A stretch of DNA of 36,802 nt from contig JAISWF010000267.1 of assembly GCA_031271165.1 (NCBI GenBank), positions 1 through 36,802 on the forward strand, written 5' to 3'. Made by a program: the position numbers and the translations under genes. Numbering within the stretch: the stretch's first letter is position 1; each line of letters opens with the position of its first letter. Shown here in pieces: positions 17,009 to 25,553 of the stretch. The notes beneath the pieces were generated by a model. It did not search any database, had not been told where the DNA came from, and saw nothing but the letters and a program-made list of their open reading frames with translations. This stretch comes from Deltaproteobacteria bacterium. Lineage in GTDB: Bacteria; Desulfobacterota; Desulfarculia; Adiutricales; Adiutricaceae.

Positions 17009-17036
17009 GTGACAAAAGCCCTGCCTGTGCTATACT
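17009..17036 (+). promoter_or_regulatory. Candidate promoter for cobS
   Basis: GTGACA (17009-17014) and TATACT (17031-17036) are separated by 16 bp. The leader to the cobS start is about 150 nt. I saw no cobalamin-riboswitch conserved box in it. The -35 match is moderate. Confidence 0.38.
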
Positions 17037-17193
17037 TTATTCGGTTTTTTCAACCAGGGAATTAAATTTTTCCCAAATATTTCTAGGCATATATCTTTGT
17101 TTGCCCCCCTTCTCATCTCCGGCACCCGGCCAAACAAACTCTAAAACCCAAGGCCGATGTGGCCGGTCTAAGGAATCATCCAGGCTCAGTCTT

Positions 17194-17940
17194 ATGCTTA
17201 CACTTTTCCGCCAGGCCCTGGCTTTTTTAACTCTGCTTCCGGTGGCCCCCCATCAGTCCCCATCGGAAAGTGATCTGGGAAAATTTCCGGGGCTGTATCC
17301 ATTGGTCGGTTTGATCATCGGGCTTCTGACGGTCCTGTTTTTTTTGTTATTGAAAGCCCTGGGACTGGCGCCCCAGGTGGCCGCAGTTTTTTTGGCTGTC
17401 TTTCAAGTGTTTTTAACCCGGGGCTTTCATTTGGACGGTCTGGCCGACTGCGCTGATGCCCTTTTATCTCATAAAACATTGGAAAAAAAATTCGAGATAC
17501 TTAAAGACAGCCACCTCGGGACCTTCGGGGTCACGGCGGTGGTGGTCGATATATTCTTAAAAATCGCTTTTATCTCTTTTATTTTTCCCCTGCCGGCGGC
17601 TCCGGCTGTTTTGCTCCTCTACCCGGTCTGGGGCCGGCTGTCAGCTTCAGTGGTGGCGGTTCGCTCCCAAAATGCCCGGCTTGGTCCAGGTCTGGGTTTT
17701 AACATGGTTGAATACAGCCGGCCCAAGGATCTGGCCCTGGCTTTGGGGTCGTCGGCTTTGGTCTCAATTTTCTTCGGCCTGTCAACTTTTTTGACCGCCC
17801 TTTTGGCCGCCCTTTTTGGCCTGTTTTTGGTCCGAGTCTGGAAAAAGACTTTAGGCGGAGTGACCGGGGATCTTTTAGGGGCCTCAGTGGAACTGGGAGA
17901 AATCGCCGCCCTGACTTTTTATTTTCTTTGGGCTCTATGA
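17194..17940 (+). CDS. cobS: Adenosylcobinamide-GDP ribazoletransferase (cobalamin synthase)
   Basis: CobS joins adenosylcobinamide-GDP to alpha-ribazole (or its phosphate) in the inner membrane, the last assembly step of cobalamin. The family signature RGFHLDGLADCADALL is present near residue 75, and the protein has five to six hydrophobic segments. I place the start at the ATG at 17194 (MLTLFRQALAFLTLLPV), giving 248 residues, matching E. coli CobS (247); a TTG at 17101 would add 31 non-homologous residues. No other cob gene is in the window, so this one is separated from the rest of the pathway or the cell relies on salvage. Confidence 0.93.
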   Translation: MLTLFRQALAFLTLLPVAPHQSPSESDLGKFPGLYPLVGLIIGLLTVLFFLLLKALGLAPQVAAVFLAVFQVFLTRGFHLDGLADCADALLSHKTLEKKFEILKDSHLGTFGVTAVVVDIFLKIAFISFIFPLPAAPAVLLLYPVWGRLSASVVAVRSQNARLGPGLGFNMVEYSRPKDLALALGSSALVSIFFGLSTFLTALLAALFGLFLVRVWKKTLGGVTGDLLGASVELGEIAALTFYFLWAL

Positions 17941-18031
17941 GGCCGCTATATTACGATTGAATCCCTTATGCCATGCTCCTGAGGCTTGAGCGGCTAAGTA
18001 TTTAAACCAGTGAACCAAATAAATCGTTCTC

Positions 18032-18078
18032 CTTGACTGCACCCACCCCAACTCAGGCCCGGTCAGGTCAAGTTTTTT
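18032..18078 (+). terminator. Candidate terminator after cobS
   Basis: CTTGACTG (18032-18039) pairs with CAGGTCAAG (18064-18072) with one bulged G, followed by six T. The loop is long (about 24 nt), so confidence is moderate. It separates cobS from icd. Confidence 0.4.
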
Positions 18079-18156
18079 AGCCAACTTTTTTAACCAGGCG
18101 GGCAGAGGCTGTTAAGCCTTGGCCAGCCACATGATCGTTTTTTTTACTTCAACCCC

Positions 18157-18169
18157 GCCCTGGGAGGGC
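18157..18169 (+). promoter_or_regulatory. icd ribosome site inside a small hairpin
   Basis: GCCCT (18157-18161) pairs with AGGGC (18165-18169). The Shine-Dalgarno GGGAGGG (18162-18168) lies in the loop and 3' arm, three bases before the icd ATG. If the hairpin forms, it would partly hide the ribosome site. Confidence 0.35.
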
Positions 18170-18171
18170 AT

Positions 18172-19365
18172 ATGGAAACTATCATTGAGCTGGATCACAA
18201 CAATTTACCCGTCCGCCCCATAACCGAAGCCTCGGTCCCTGTCATCGCCGGAGACGGCGTGGGCCCTGATATTTGGGAGGCCACAAGGCCCATCCTGGAA
18301 GAAGCGGCTAGAACAGACGGCAAAAAAATCACCTTTATCCCGGTTATCGCCGGAGAGGCGGCTTTTAAACAAACCGACTCTTACCTCCCGGACGCAACCT
18401 TGGATACCCTGAAAAAATACCGCGTCAGCCTCAAAGGGCCCTTGGGCACCCCCATTGGGGGCGGCATCAGGAGCCTGAACGTGGCCATCCGCCACGCTCT
18501 CGATCTGTATGCCTGCGTCCGCCCAATCAAATGGCTCCCTGGGGTCCCGAGTCCGGTTAAACACCCTGAAAAAGTCGACATGGTTATTTTCCGGGAAAAC
18601 ACCGAGGATGTTTACGCCGGCTTGGAGTGGCCAGCCGGAAGCCAACAAGCCGATGACCTCATTTCTTTTGTCAATGACCGCCTCCAAGCCAAAGTGCGGC
18701 CTGGTTCGGCCGTAGGTTTAAAGCCCATGAGCGCTTTTGGCTCCCAAAGACTGGTCAGAATGGCCGTTAAATGGGCCCTGCGAGAAAAACGCCCCAACCT
18801 GACCTTGGTCCATAAGGGCAATATCATGAAGTTTACCGAAGGAGGATTTCGGACCTGGGGTTATGAGATCTGTGCCTCTGAGTTTGCCGGTCTGACGGCT
18901 ACCGAAAACGATAGTCCTGAGATCAAATCCGGCCGCCTGATAATTAAAGACCGCATCGCTGACAACATGTTCATGCAGTCGCTGCTCCGGCCGGAAGAGT
19001 ACTCGATCCTGGCCATGCCCAACCTTAACGGCGACTATCTTTCAGACTGCCTGGCCGGCCAAATCGGCGGTCTGGGCATGGCCCCCGGAGCCAACATCGG
19101 AGACGGCCTGGCCGTCTTTGAGGCCACCCACGGGACAGCTCCTAAATACGCAGGTCTGGACATGGTCAATCCCTCCTCTCTGATCTTGTCGGGAGCGATG
19201 CTGCTGGAATTTATCGGCTGGCCGGCCGCATCAGAAAAAATCAAAAGCGCCTTGGCCAAAACCTTTGATGAGGGCCTTTTTACCTACGATCTGGCCCGCC
19301 AGGCTGAAGGCGGAAAAAAATTGGCCTGCTCCGAGTTTGGGCGAGCCGTTTTGGAGCGCCTCTAA
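18172..19365 (+). CDS. icd: Isocitrate dehydrogenase, NADP-type
   Basis: Icd oxidatively decarboxylates isocitrate to 2-oxoglutarate. The 397-residue product follows the E. coli enzyme closely: GDGVGPDI near the start; the substrate loop GGGIRSLNV with the Ser at about S101 corresponding to the phosphorylated Ser113; RENTEDVYAGLEW; the catalytic Lys in VHKGNIMKF; the metal Asp in NLNGDYLSD; and HGTAPKYAG, in which the Lys-Tyr pair is that of NADP-dependent enzymes. A strong Shine-Dalgarno (GGGAGGG) precedes the ATG. The aconitase gene follows 173 bp downstream on the same strand, so together they supply 2-oxoglutarate from citrate. Confidence 0.95.
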   Translation: METIIELDHNNLPVRPITEASVPVIAGDGVGPDIWEATRPILEEAARTDGKKITFIPVIAGEAAFKQTDSYLPDATLDTLKKYRVSLKGPLGTPIGGGIRSLNVAIRHALDLYACVRPIKWLPGVPSPVKHPEKVDMVIFRENTEDVYAGLEWPAGSQQADDLISFVNDRLQAKVRPGSAVGLKPMSAFGSQRLVRMAVKWALREKRPNLTLVHKGNIMKFTEGGFRTWGYEICASEFAGLTATENDSPEIKSGRLIIKDRIADNMFMQSLLRPEEYSILAMPNLNGDYLSDCLAGQIGGLGMAPGANIGDGLAVFEATHGTAPKYAGLDMVNPSSLILSGAMLLEFIGWPAASEKIKSALAKTFDEGLFTYDLARQAEGGKKLACSEFGRAVLERL

Positions 19366-19497
19366 ACGCTTCTTGGTTGATAATTTCGATAGGTCCACCC
19401 GGTTTAACGGTGTTGCCAGGTCCGCCCCTTTAGAGCCAAATTTTTCCCTAAGGGGCTATTTAATAACCACCGGGCCACTATGGGCCCAAAAATTGCG

Positions 19498-19517
19498 GGC
19501 CGGTCCCAGGACCGGCC
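19498..19517 (+). promoter_or_regulatory. 20-bp palindrome just before the aconitase ribosome site
   Basis: GGCCGGTCC (19498-19506) and GGACCGGCC (19509-19517) are perfect arms around CA. The presumed Shine-Dalgarno GGGAG (19521-19525) starts four bases later, and a run of eight T ends just before the ATG at 19539. It could be an operator, an mRNA hairpin controlling initiation, or a leaky terminator between icd and the aconitase gene. Confidence 0.42.
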
Positions 19518-19538
19518 ACAGGGAGCAACTTTTTTTTC

Positions 19539-21494
19539 ATGACCGAATCCCACAGTCTTCCTCAAAGTTTGACCCACAAAATTATGGCCGCCCATTTAGC
19601 CGAGGGCACCCTTGACCAGGGCACAGAAATTGGTCTTAAAATCGACCAGACTCTGGTCCACGACGCTACCGGTCAAATGGCCCTCCTGCAATTTGAAGCC
19701 CTGGGATTTCCCAGGGTTTTAACCAGCCGCTCACTGACATACTGTGACCACAACATCCTTCAGGTGGGCTTTGAGAACGCCGACGACCACGCTTTTTTAG
19801 CCTCCTGCGCCAGGCGTTTCGGTATTTATTTCTCCAAAACCGGTAATGGTATCTGCCACCAGATCAACATTGAGCGCTTCTCCATCCCTGGGCAAACCCT
19901 GCTCGGAGCCGACAGCCACACCACCACTGGCGGCGCAGTAGGCGAACTGGCCATCGGGGCCGGCGGATTGGACGTTGCGGTAGCCATGGGCGGCGAGCCT
20001 TTTTTTCTGCCGATGCCCAAGATAATTCAAATTGAACTCCAGGGGAGTCTGCCGCCCTGGACCAGGGCCAAAGACCTGGCCCTGGAAATTTTAAGGATTC
20101 TTACGGTTTCCGGGGGACGGGGCTCAATTCTCGAATTTTCCGGACCAGGGTTAAAAGGCCTTTCTGTTACTGACCGGGCCACGGTCGCTAACATGAGCAT
20201 TGAGACCGGCGCCATAACAGCGGTCTTTCCGTCGGATGACAATACTCTTGATTTTCTGACCAGACAGGACCGTCAGGCCGATTACGTTCCTCTATCGGCC
20301 GACCCCGGTGCTGCTTACGACCGCACGATTACCATTGACCTAAGCCTTCTGACCCCGCTGGCCGCCGCCCCCCATTCCCCGGACAAAGTGGCCAGGGTTT
20401 CCGAAATTGAGGGTATACCCGTCGATCAGATTGCCATCGGCTCATGCACTAATTCTTCATTTACTGATCTGATGACCGTAGCCGAGATCTTAAAGGGGCA
20501 CCGCGCTCATCCCCGGGTCAGTTTAGTTATTGCCCCCGGCTCCCGACAGGTGCTTTTAGAGCTAGCCAAACGGGGAGCTTTGACCACTTTGGTGGCCGCC
20601 GGGGCCCGAATCATGGAAGTTGCCTGCGGCTTTTGCAACGGAGTTGGTCAGGCCCCCAAAACTGACGGAATTTCCCTGCGAACATCCAACCGCAACTTCC
20701 CCGGCCGGAGCGGCACGGCTTCTGGAAACCTATATCTGGTAAGCCCTGAAACGGCGGCCGTCTCCGCCATTTATGGTCAGCTAACCGATCCCCGGAAATT
20801 TGGACCGGCCATTAAAGTCACCCTCCCGGAAAAATTTGAAATTGACGATAGCCTGGTCCTGCCTCCGGCGGAAGCAGGCCAAGAGACGCCCATTGTCCGG
20901 GGTCCCAACATCGCCCCGCTCCCTAAATTTTCCGCCCCTAAAGAAACATTGTCCGGCCCGGTCATGCTAACTTTGGGTGATAACGTGACCACCGACGACA
21001 TCCTCCCAGCCGGGGCCCACATCCTGGCCCTTCGGGCCAATATCCCGGCTATTTCTCGGTATATTTTCCACAACGTCGATCCCGGCTACCCGGAAAGGCA
21101 AAAAGCGGCCGGCTCTGGCTTTGTGGTGGCTGGCGCCAACTACGGTCAAGGCTCCAGCCGGGAACATGCAGCCTTAGCTCCCCGCTATCTGGGTTTGACT
21201 GGCGTTATTGCCGAAAGCTTCGCCCGCATTCACAAGGCCAATTTATGTAATTTTGGACTATTGCCGCTGGAATTTTTAAATGCCTCGGACCGCTCAAAAA
21301 TTCAGCCGGGCCAAAAGTTGAGTCTTTCCGGCTTTAACGCCTCTTTAAAGCCGGGAGCCATTCTGACGGTCAAAAACTTGGATTCGGACTCTTCTTTTGA
21401 AGTCAAACTCGACGTCTCCGCCCGCCAGCTGAACATGCTTCTGGCCGGCGGCCTTTTGGCCTTTCAGGCGGCCAAAGGTCAACCATTGACTTAA
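19539..21494 (+). CDS. Aconitate hydratase, Aquifex type
   Basis: Aconitase interconverts citrate and isocitrate using a [4Fe-4S] cluster. At 651 residues this is the short bacterial form known as the Aquifex-type putative aconitase, distinct from E. coli AcnA and AcnB (about 870-890). The three cluster cysteines are visible: C303 in GSCTNSS and C363/C366 in ACGFCNG. GADSHTTTGGAVG lies in the N-terminal catalytic core, and the swivel domain begins near residue 475 (LGDNVTTDDILPAG), with NYGQGSSREHAAL further on. The ATG follows GGGAG at an unusually long distance (13 nt), and a 20-bp palindrome sits just upstream. It lies downstream of icd on the same strand. Confidence 0.93.
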   Translation: MTESHSLPQSLTHKIMAAHLAEGTLDQGTEIGLKIDQTLVHDATGQMALLQFEALGFPRVLTSRSLTYCDHNILQVGFENADDHAFLASCARRFGIYFSKTGNGICHQINIERFSIPGQTLLGADSHTTTGGAVGELAIGAGGLDVAVAMGGEPFFLPMPKIIQIELQGSLPPWTRAKDLALEILRILTVSGGRGSILEFSGPGLKGLSVTDRATVANMSIETGAITAVFPSDDNTLDFLTRQDRQADYVPLSADPGAAYDRTITIDLSLLTPLAAAPHSPDKVARVSEIEGIPVDQIAIGSCTNSSFTDLMTVAEILKGHRAHPRVSLVIAPGSRQVLLELAKRGALTTLVAAGARIMEVACGFCNGVGQAPKTDGISLRTSNRNFPGRSGTASGNLYLVSPETAAVSAIYGQLTDPRKFGPAIKVTLPEKFEIDDSLVLPPAEAGQETPIVRGPNIAPLPKFSAPKETLSGPVMLTLGDNVTTDDILPAGAHILALRANIPAISRYIFHNVDPGYPERQKAAGSGFVVAGANYGQGSSREHAALAPRYLGLTGVIAESFARIHKANLCNFGLLPLEFLNASDRSKIQPGQKLSLSGFNASLKPGAILTVKNLDSDSSFEVKLDVSARQLNMLLAGGLLAFQAAKGQPLT

Positions 21495-21595
21495 ATCATT
21501 TTTTATTTTTTTACTTATATTATTTTAATTCAACCTTTTTTCTGGACATCTCATGGCCCTCCCTTCCGGGATGGGCCGACCTAACGGGAAAGATT

Positions 21596-22498
21596 ATGAC
21601 CAAAACAGCTTTTTTATTTCCCGGCCAAGGCGGCCAATTTGTAGGCATGGGCTCCCAATGGGCCGCACCTTTAGGCGAGCTTTCAGCCATTTTGGAGCTG
21701 GCCGACCGAGCCTCAGGCCAACCAATTTCCAGGCTTTGTTTGGAAGGCCCGCTTGATGAGCTTTCCAAAACCGTCAACCTTCAACCGGCCATCCTGGCTG
21801 TGAGCTTAGCAGCCGCCAAAGCGGCCGTTAAAAACGGCTTGATCCCCTCAGCGGCTGCCGGACACTCACTGGGCGAATTTGGGGCCTTGGCCTTAGCCGG
21901 AGTCTTAGACGATGAACAAGCCATGACCTTGGTCGCCAAACGGGCGGCTCTGATGGACCGGGCGGCCTCCGAAACCTCCGGGGCCATGAGCGCCATCCTG
22001 GGGCTGCCGGCATCCGAGGTTGAAGCCGTTTGCGAGCTGGCCCGCCACGAAGGCCAGGTCATATGCGCCAATTTCAACACCCCGGTCCAAACCGTTATCT
22101 CTGGAGAGCCCAGAGCCGTGGCCGCAGCGGCCAGATTTGCCGAGATGAAAGGCGGAAAACCAATCCCTCTGCCGGTTTCCGGGGCTTTTCATAGTCCACT
22201 GATGAAAAATGCGGCTGATGCTTTTGGTCTCATCCTTGGCGGCATTGAATTTAAGAGTCCTAAATTTCCGGTCGTCCCCAATGCGCTTGGGCAGCCGGTT
22301 TCCGATCCGGTCAGGCTTAAAGAACTTCTCCGGGCCCAGATGACCTCCCCGGTCCTCTTTAGCGCCACCGTGCTCAGCCTGAGCCAACTGGGAGTAACCG
22401 AGTTTATCGAGTGCTGGCCCAAACCCTATTTGGGCCCCATGGTCAGGAAAAACCTGCCCCCAGACGGCCCCAAAGCAACCATTAAGACCGCCGGCTAA
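21596..22498 (+). CDS. fabD: Malonyl-CoA-ACP transacylase
   Basis: FabD loads malonyl groups onto acyl carrier protein for fatty acid synthesis. The 300-residue product shows the oxyanion-loop motif FPGQGGQFVGMG at the N-terminus, the nucleophile elbow GHSLGE (Ser near 92), the substrate-binding Arg in KRAALMDRA, and the catalytic His in GAFHSPLM. The length is normal (E. coli 309). No other fab gene is close, which is unusual since fabD usually sits between fabH and fabG, so this may be a second copy or a dispersed locus. GGGAAAG upstream is a reasonable ribosome site. A polyketide-type malonyltransferase is a less likely alternative. Confidence 0.88.
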   Translation: MTKTAFLFPGQGGQFVGMGSQWAAPLGELSAILELADRASGQPISRLCLEGPLDELSKTVNLQPAILAVSLAAAKAAVKNGLIPSAAAGHSLGEFGALALAGVLDDEQAMTLVAKRAALMDRAASETSGAMSAILGLPASEVEAVCELARHEGQVICANFNTPVQTVISGEPRAVAAAARFAEMKGGKPIPLPVSGAFHSPLMKNAADAFGLILGGIEFKSPKFPVVPNALGQPVSDPVRLKELLRAQMTSPVLFSATVLSLSQLGVTEFIECWPKPYLGPMVRKNLPPDGPKATIKTAG

Positions 22499-22938
22499 GT
22501 TTCTGCCAAAACCAGTCTCCAAGGACTTGGCCAGTTTGCTCCAATCAATTTGGACTTTTTACCGGCCTCCGGGGACTGGCCCGAGCTGAACGTGAGCACC
22601 CATTTAGAAATGGCCCTATCTTCAGCCAAGATATTGTCAGCCCACTTGAACGGAGCTTGGCTATACCGGAAACCAGAAAAAATCCGGTCGTTGTAACTAA
22701 TAAACAAAGCGGCCTGCTTGATGAGAGGCTGCCGCCAACATCTTAATCATCCCCAACCAATCATCCCAGTGAGCGTTCCAATGAGAAACCGGCGTTCGCC
22801 GCCAGATACGTTCGCCTCCAGACCATCGGCTTTATTTTGATCCGGCTTTCAGCCAAAACCAGATTCGGCCTCAATGTCAGCCTCACCAAGCCAGCTGGCC
22901 AGCGTAAAAACCCAAACGGACTCGGTCTTGTGTTAAAA
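22495..22938 (-). pseudogene. Decayed minus-strand gene, family not recognised
   Basis: Reading the minus strand, three short open pieces in different frames join into one plausible protein. A first piece near 22855-22930 ends at a TGA after the residues AEADIEAESGFG-like; a second (22700-22831) contains RTPVSHWNAHWDDWLGMIK and ends at TAG with GRFVY; a third (to 22495) reads FISYNDRIFSGFRYSQ and continues to LVLAET. The join at GRFVY/ISYND needs a single frameshift. Trp-rich, non-biased residues make real coding history likelier than chance. The third piece ends inside the fabD stop region. No family is recognised. The rest of 22499-23054 shows nothing else. Confidence 0.4.
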
Positions 22939-23054
22939 TACAGCTGGCCAACAGCCTGAACTACTTCTTAAAGCAGTAACTAGCCTAGTCCGGCTGAGCC
23001 TGAGGATGGATTGTTGGATTTGATTATTAGTCAAGGCCGGCCAGATTTTGGATA

Positions 23055-25553
23055 ATGGCCAAACGGCTGCCTCCCAGCCGGCTCTCCAGCCGATTGAAAA
23101 AATCACCTTTTCATGGCCTTAAAACTGCCTATTTAAACCAATTTATGACTTTAAGTTCCCAAAAATCAGCTTCTAAAACCACTACCTCGGCCCGAAAGGA
23201 CTTCGGCCTCCCAGATCCAGGCTCTCCAGAGACCCCAAATCAAGATCGCCGCACTAAATCTTCCCCAAAATCCTCTCTCAGCCGTAAGCTTGGCCGCTGG
23301 GCTTTGGCCGCCTTCTTTTGGTTTTTTTTGGTTGGTTCGCTGGCCGCTTCCTTTTTAGGTTTTTTTTGGCTGTCTTTAGGACTACTGCCCGATCCCCTGG
23401 CTTCAATTAACGCCTTTGATTACAGCGTCCGGGTCACCGACCGCCACGGCCGCCTTCTGCGGGAAGTCCTCCCGCCGCCCATGAACCGCCGCCATTCGGT
23501 CGAACTTGATAATTTTAGTCCAATTTTAATTGATGCGGTCATTTTGGCCGAAGATAAAAGATTTTGGTTCCATTGCGGGATAGATCCGCTGGCCATGTTA
23601 AGAGCCCTTAGATTAAACATTGCCAGCGGCTCGATCAAAAGCGGCGGTTCAACCATTTCCATGCAGGTAGCCAGGCTTTCGGCGGGTTTAGCCCCGGGAC
23701 CCAAAACCATCAAGCGCAAACTCTGGGAAATCTGGCGGGCCCTTTTAATTGAGCGTCACCACACCAAGGAAGAAATTTTAACTTTATACCTCAATACCGC
23801 TCCAGCTGGCTCCATCAATCTCGGATTTGAAGCCGCCAGCCAGGCTTACCTTGGCCATAGCGCCAGTCATCTTTCTCCTTCCGAAGCAGCCTTTTTGGCC
23901 GGTCTCCCTGCCTCCCCCAACCTCGGACGTCCGCTTAAGCCTTCTGGCCGGGCCATGGCCAGAAGAGAAATGATCATCGATCGATTGGAAGAAAACGGAC
24001 GCATCTCGGCCGATGCCGCCCGCCGGGCCCGTTCGGAGCCGCTGATTCTGAGCGAACCCCGTTTGGCTTTCCGGGCTCCCCACTTTGTGGAGCAAATCCT
24101 GCCCCTTTTAGGTGCTCATCCGCCGAAGGAGGTAACGACGACCCTGGATTTTGACCTGGAAATGAAAATTGAAGATTTTGCCAAAAAAACTGTCCGACTT
24201 TTTAAAAGTCAAGGCTTAACCCAGGTGGCGGTGGTGGTTTTGAGCCTCCCTGAGCGCGAAGTGATGGCCTGGGTCGGGTCGGCCGATTTTTTTGAGCCCT
24301 CTGACGGACAGATTGACGGGGTTGTCACCCTGCGCCAACCGGGCTCAGCCCTCAAACCATTCATCTACGGCTTGGGCCTGGAAACCGGAGCCATAACCGC
24401 CTCCTCGCTTCTGGAGGACAGCACCACCGACTTGTTAACTAACCGGGGTGTTTACAGTCCCCGCAACTATTCTGGAGCCTCCCACGGAGCCGTTACGGCC
24501 AGGGTAGCTTTGGCCAGCTCCCTTAACCTTCCGGCCATCAACTTAACCATAAATTTGGGAGTGGAGCGAATCTTAAGACGCTTAAACGAACTGGGGCTTA
24601 ACTCTCTTAGCCATGACGCCGACTATTACGGCGTCGGCCTGGCCTTGGGCGGAGGCGAGGTGACTCTGCTGGATTTGACCAACGCTTATGCCGCCATGGC
24701 CGATGAAGGCAGGCTAAAGCCGCCGGTCTTTCTGCGAAAGGCTTCCAACTCAAACTCGAGGCCTGATGGCAGCTTGGGCCGGCAAGTTATGACCCCGGAA
24801 GCCGCTTACATTATCAGTGACATCCTGGCCGATCCCCTGGCCAGAGCGACCGGGTTTGGGAGCGGGGGTCCCCTGGATACCCCTTATAGGGCTCCAGTTA
24901 AAACCGGGACCAGTAAAAACTTTCGGGACAATTGGTGCCTGGGTTACATTTCCGGTTATGCCATCGGAGTCTGGGCCGGCAACTTTCAGGCCACCCCCAT
25001 GGCTGAGATCTCCGGGTTGACCGGGGCCGGTCAGCTGTGGCGGGCGGTGGCCGATCTCTTGGCCGATCCCCAGCCGCAAGTTATAAATATGCCGCCCGGA
25101 GTGATTTTACAACCGGTCTGCCCGATTTCCGGGCTGCCAGCCGGCCCCAACTGCCCCAACCGTAAGATGGAACTTATGATTAAGGCTATTGCCCCCAAGC
25201 CGCCCTGCAACCATGATCACGATCAAAATACCCTCAACGCTCACGTGGTGGGACGCTCTCACAATTTTTCTCTTTTGAGCCCCCAAAGCGGCGACATTTT
25301 CGCTTATGACCCGGCCATACCTTCGGACTACCAAAAAATCCGGACCTTGGTTCAGAGTTCCCCGGAACTTGATGAAATCGTCTTTTTGGTCAACGGTTCT
25401 GAAATAGCCCGCCGCCAGGTCTCTGGCGACACCCGGACCTCGGTCCAGGTGCCCTTGCACCCTAGCTTGAGGGGCCGGCAGACCATCACGGTGGCCGGCT
25501 TTTCCCAAGGCCAGGAGATAACCCGCCGAAACGCCTTCATTGAGGTCAAATGA
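23055..25553 (+). CDS. pbpC: Penicillin-binding protein 1C
   Basis: PBP1C is a bifunctional inner-membrane enzyme with glycosyltransferase and transpeptidase domains. After a basic cytosolic stretch, a membrane segment lies at about 78-105. The GT51 domain shows ILAEDKRFW (catalytic Glu near 166) and GGSTISMQVARL. The transpeptidase domain has the SxxK nucleophile at S431 in GSALKPF, SLN in ASSLNLP, and KTGTSKNFRDNW. A C-terminal PBP_C (BiPBP) domain (about 740-832) is the hallmark that separates PBP1C from PBP1A. At 832 residues it is longer than E. coli PbpC (770), mainly at the N-terminus; the ATG at 23145 would shorten it by 30 residues, and neither start has a good ribosome site. It overlaps recG by ATGA. 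The usual alpha-2-macroglobulin neighbour is absent. Confidence 0.93.
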   Translation: MAKRLPPSRLSSRLKKSPFHGLKTAYLNQFMTLSSQKSASKTTTSARKDFGLPDPGSPETPNQDRRTKSSPKSSLSRKLGRWALAAFFWFFLVGSLAASFLGFFWLSLGLLPDPLASINAFDYSVRVTDRHGRLLREVLPPPMNRRHSVELDNFSPILIDAVILAEDKRFWFHCGIDPLAMLRALRLNIASGSIKSGGSTISMQVARLSAGLAPGPKTIKRKLWEIWRALLIERHHTKEEILTLYLNTAPAGSINLGFEAASQAYLGHSASHLSPSEAAFLAGLPASPNLGRPLKPSGRAMARREMIIDRLEENGRISADAARRARSEPLILSEPRLAFRAPHFVEQILPLLGAHPPKEVTTTLDFDLEMKIEDFAKKTVRLFKSQGLTQVAVVVLSLPEREVMAWVGSADFFEPSDGQIDGVVTLRQPGSALKPFIYGLGLETGAITASSLLEDSTTDLLTNRGVYSPRNYSGASHGAVTARVALASSLNLPAINLTINLGVERILRRLNELGLNSLSHDADYYGVGLALGGGEVTLLDLTNAYAAMADEGRLKPPVFLRKASNSNSRPDGSLGRQVMTPEAAYIISDILADPLARATGFGSGGPLDTPYRAPVKTGTSKNFRDNWCLGYISGYAIGVWAGNFQATPMAEISGLTGAGQLWRAVADLLADPQPQVINMPPGVILQPVCPISGLPAGPNCPNRKMELMIKAIAPKPPCNHDHDQNTLNAHVVGRSHNFSLLSPQSGDIFAYDPAIPSDYQKIRTLVQSSPELDEIVFLVNGSEIARRQVSGDTRTSVQVPLHPSLRGRQTITVAGFSQGQEITRRNAFIEVK

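Noticed and set aside
17101-17193. TTG start for cobS
   Set aside because: The added 31 residues are polar and non-homologous; the ATG at 17194 gives the family length and start.
17037-17193. Cobalamin riboswitch upstream of cobS
   Set aside because: The leader is only about 150 nt and lacks the conserved B12 box.
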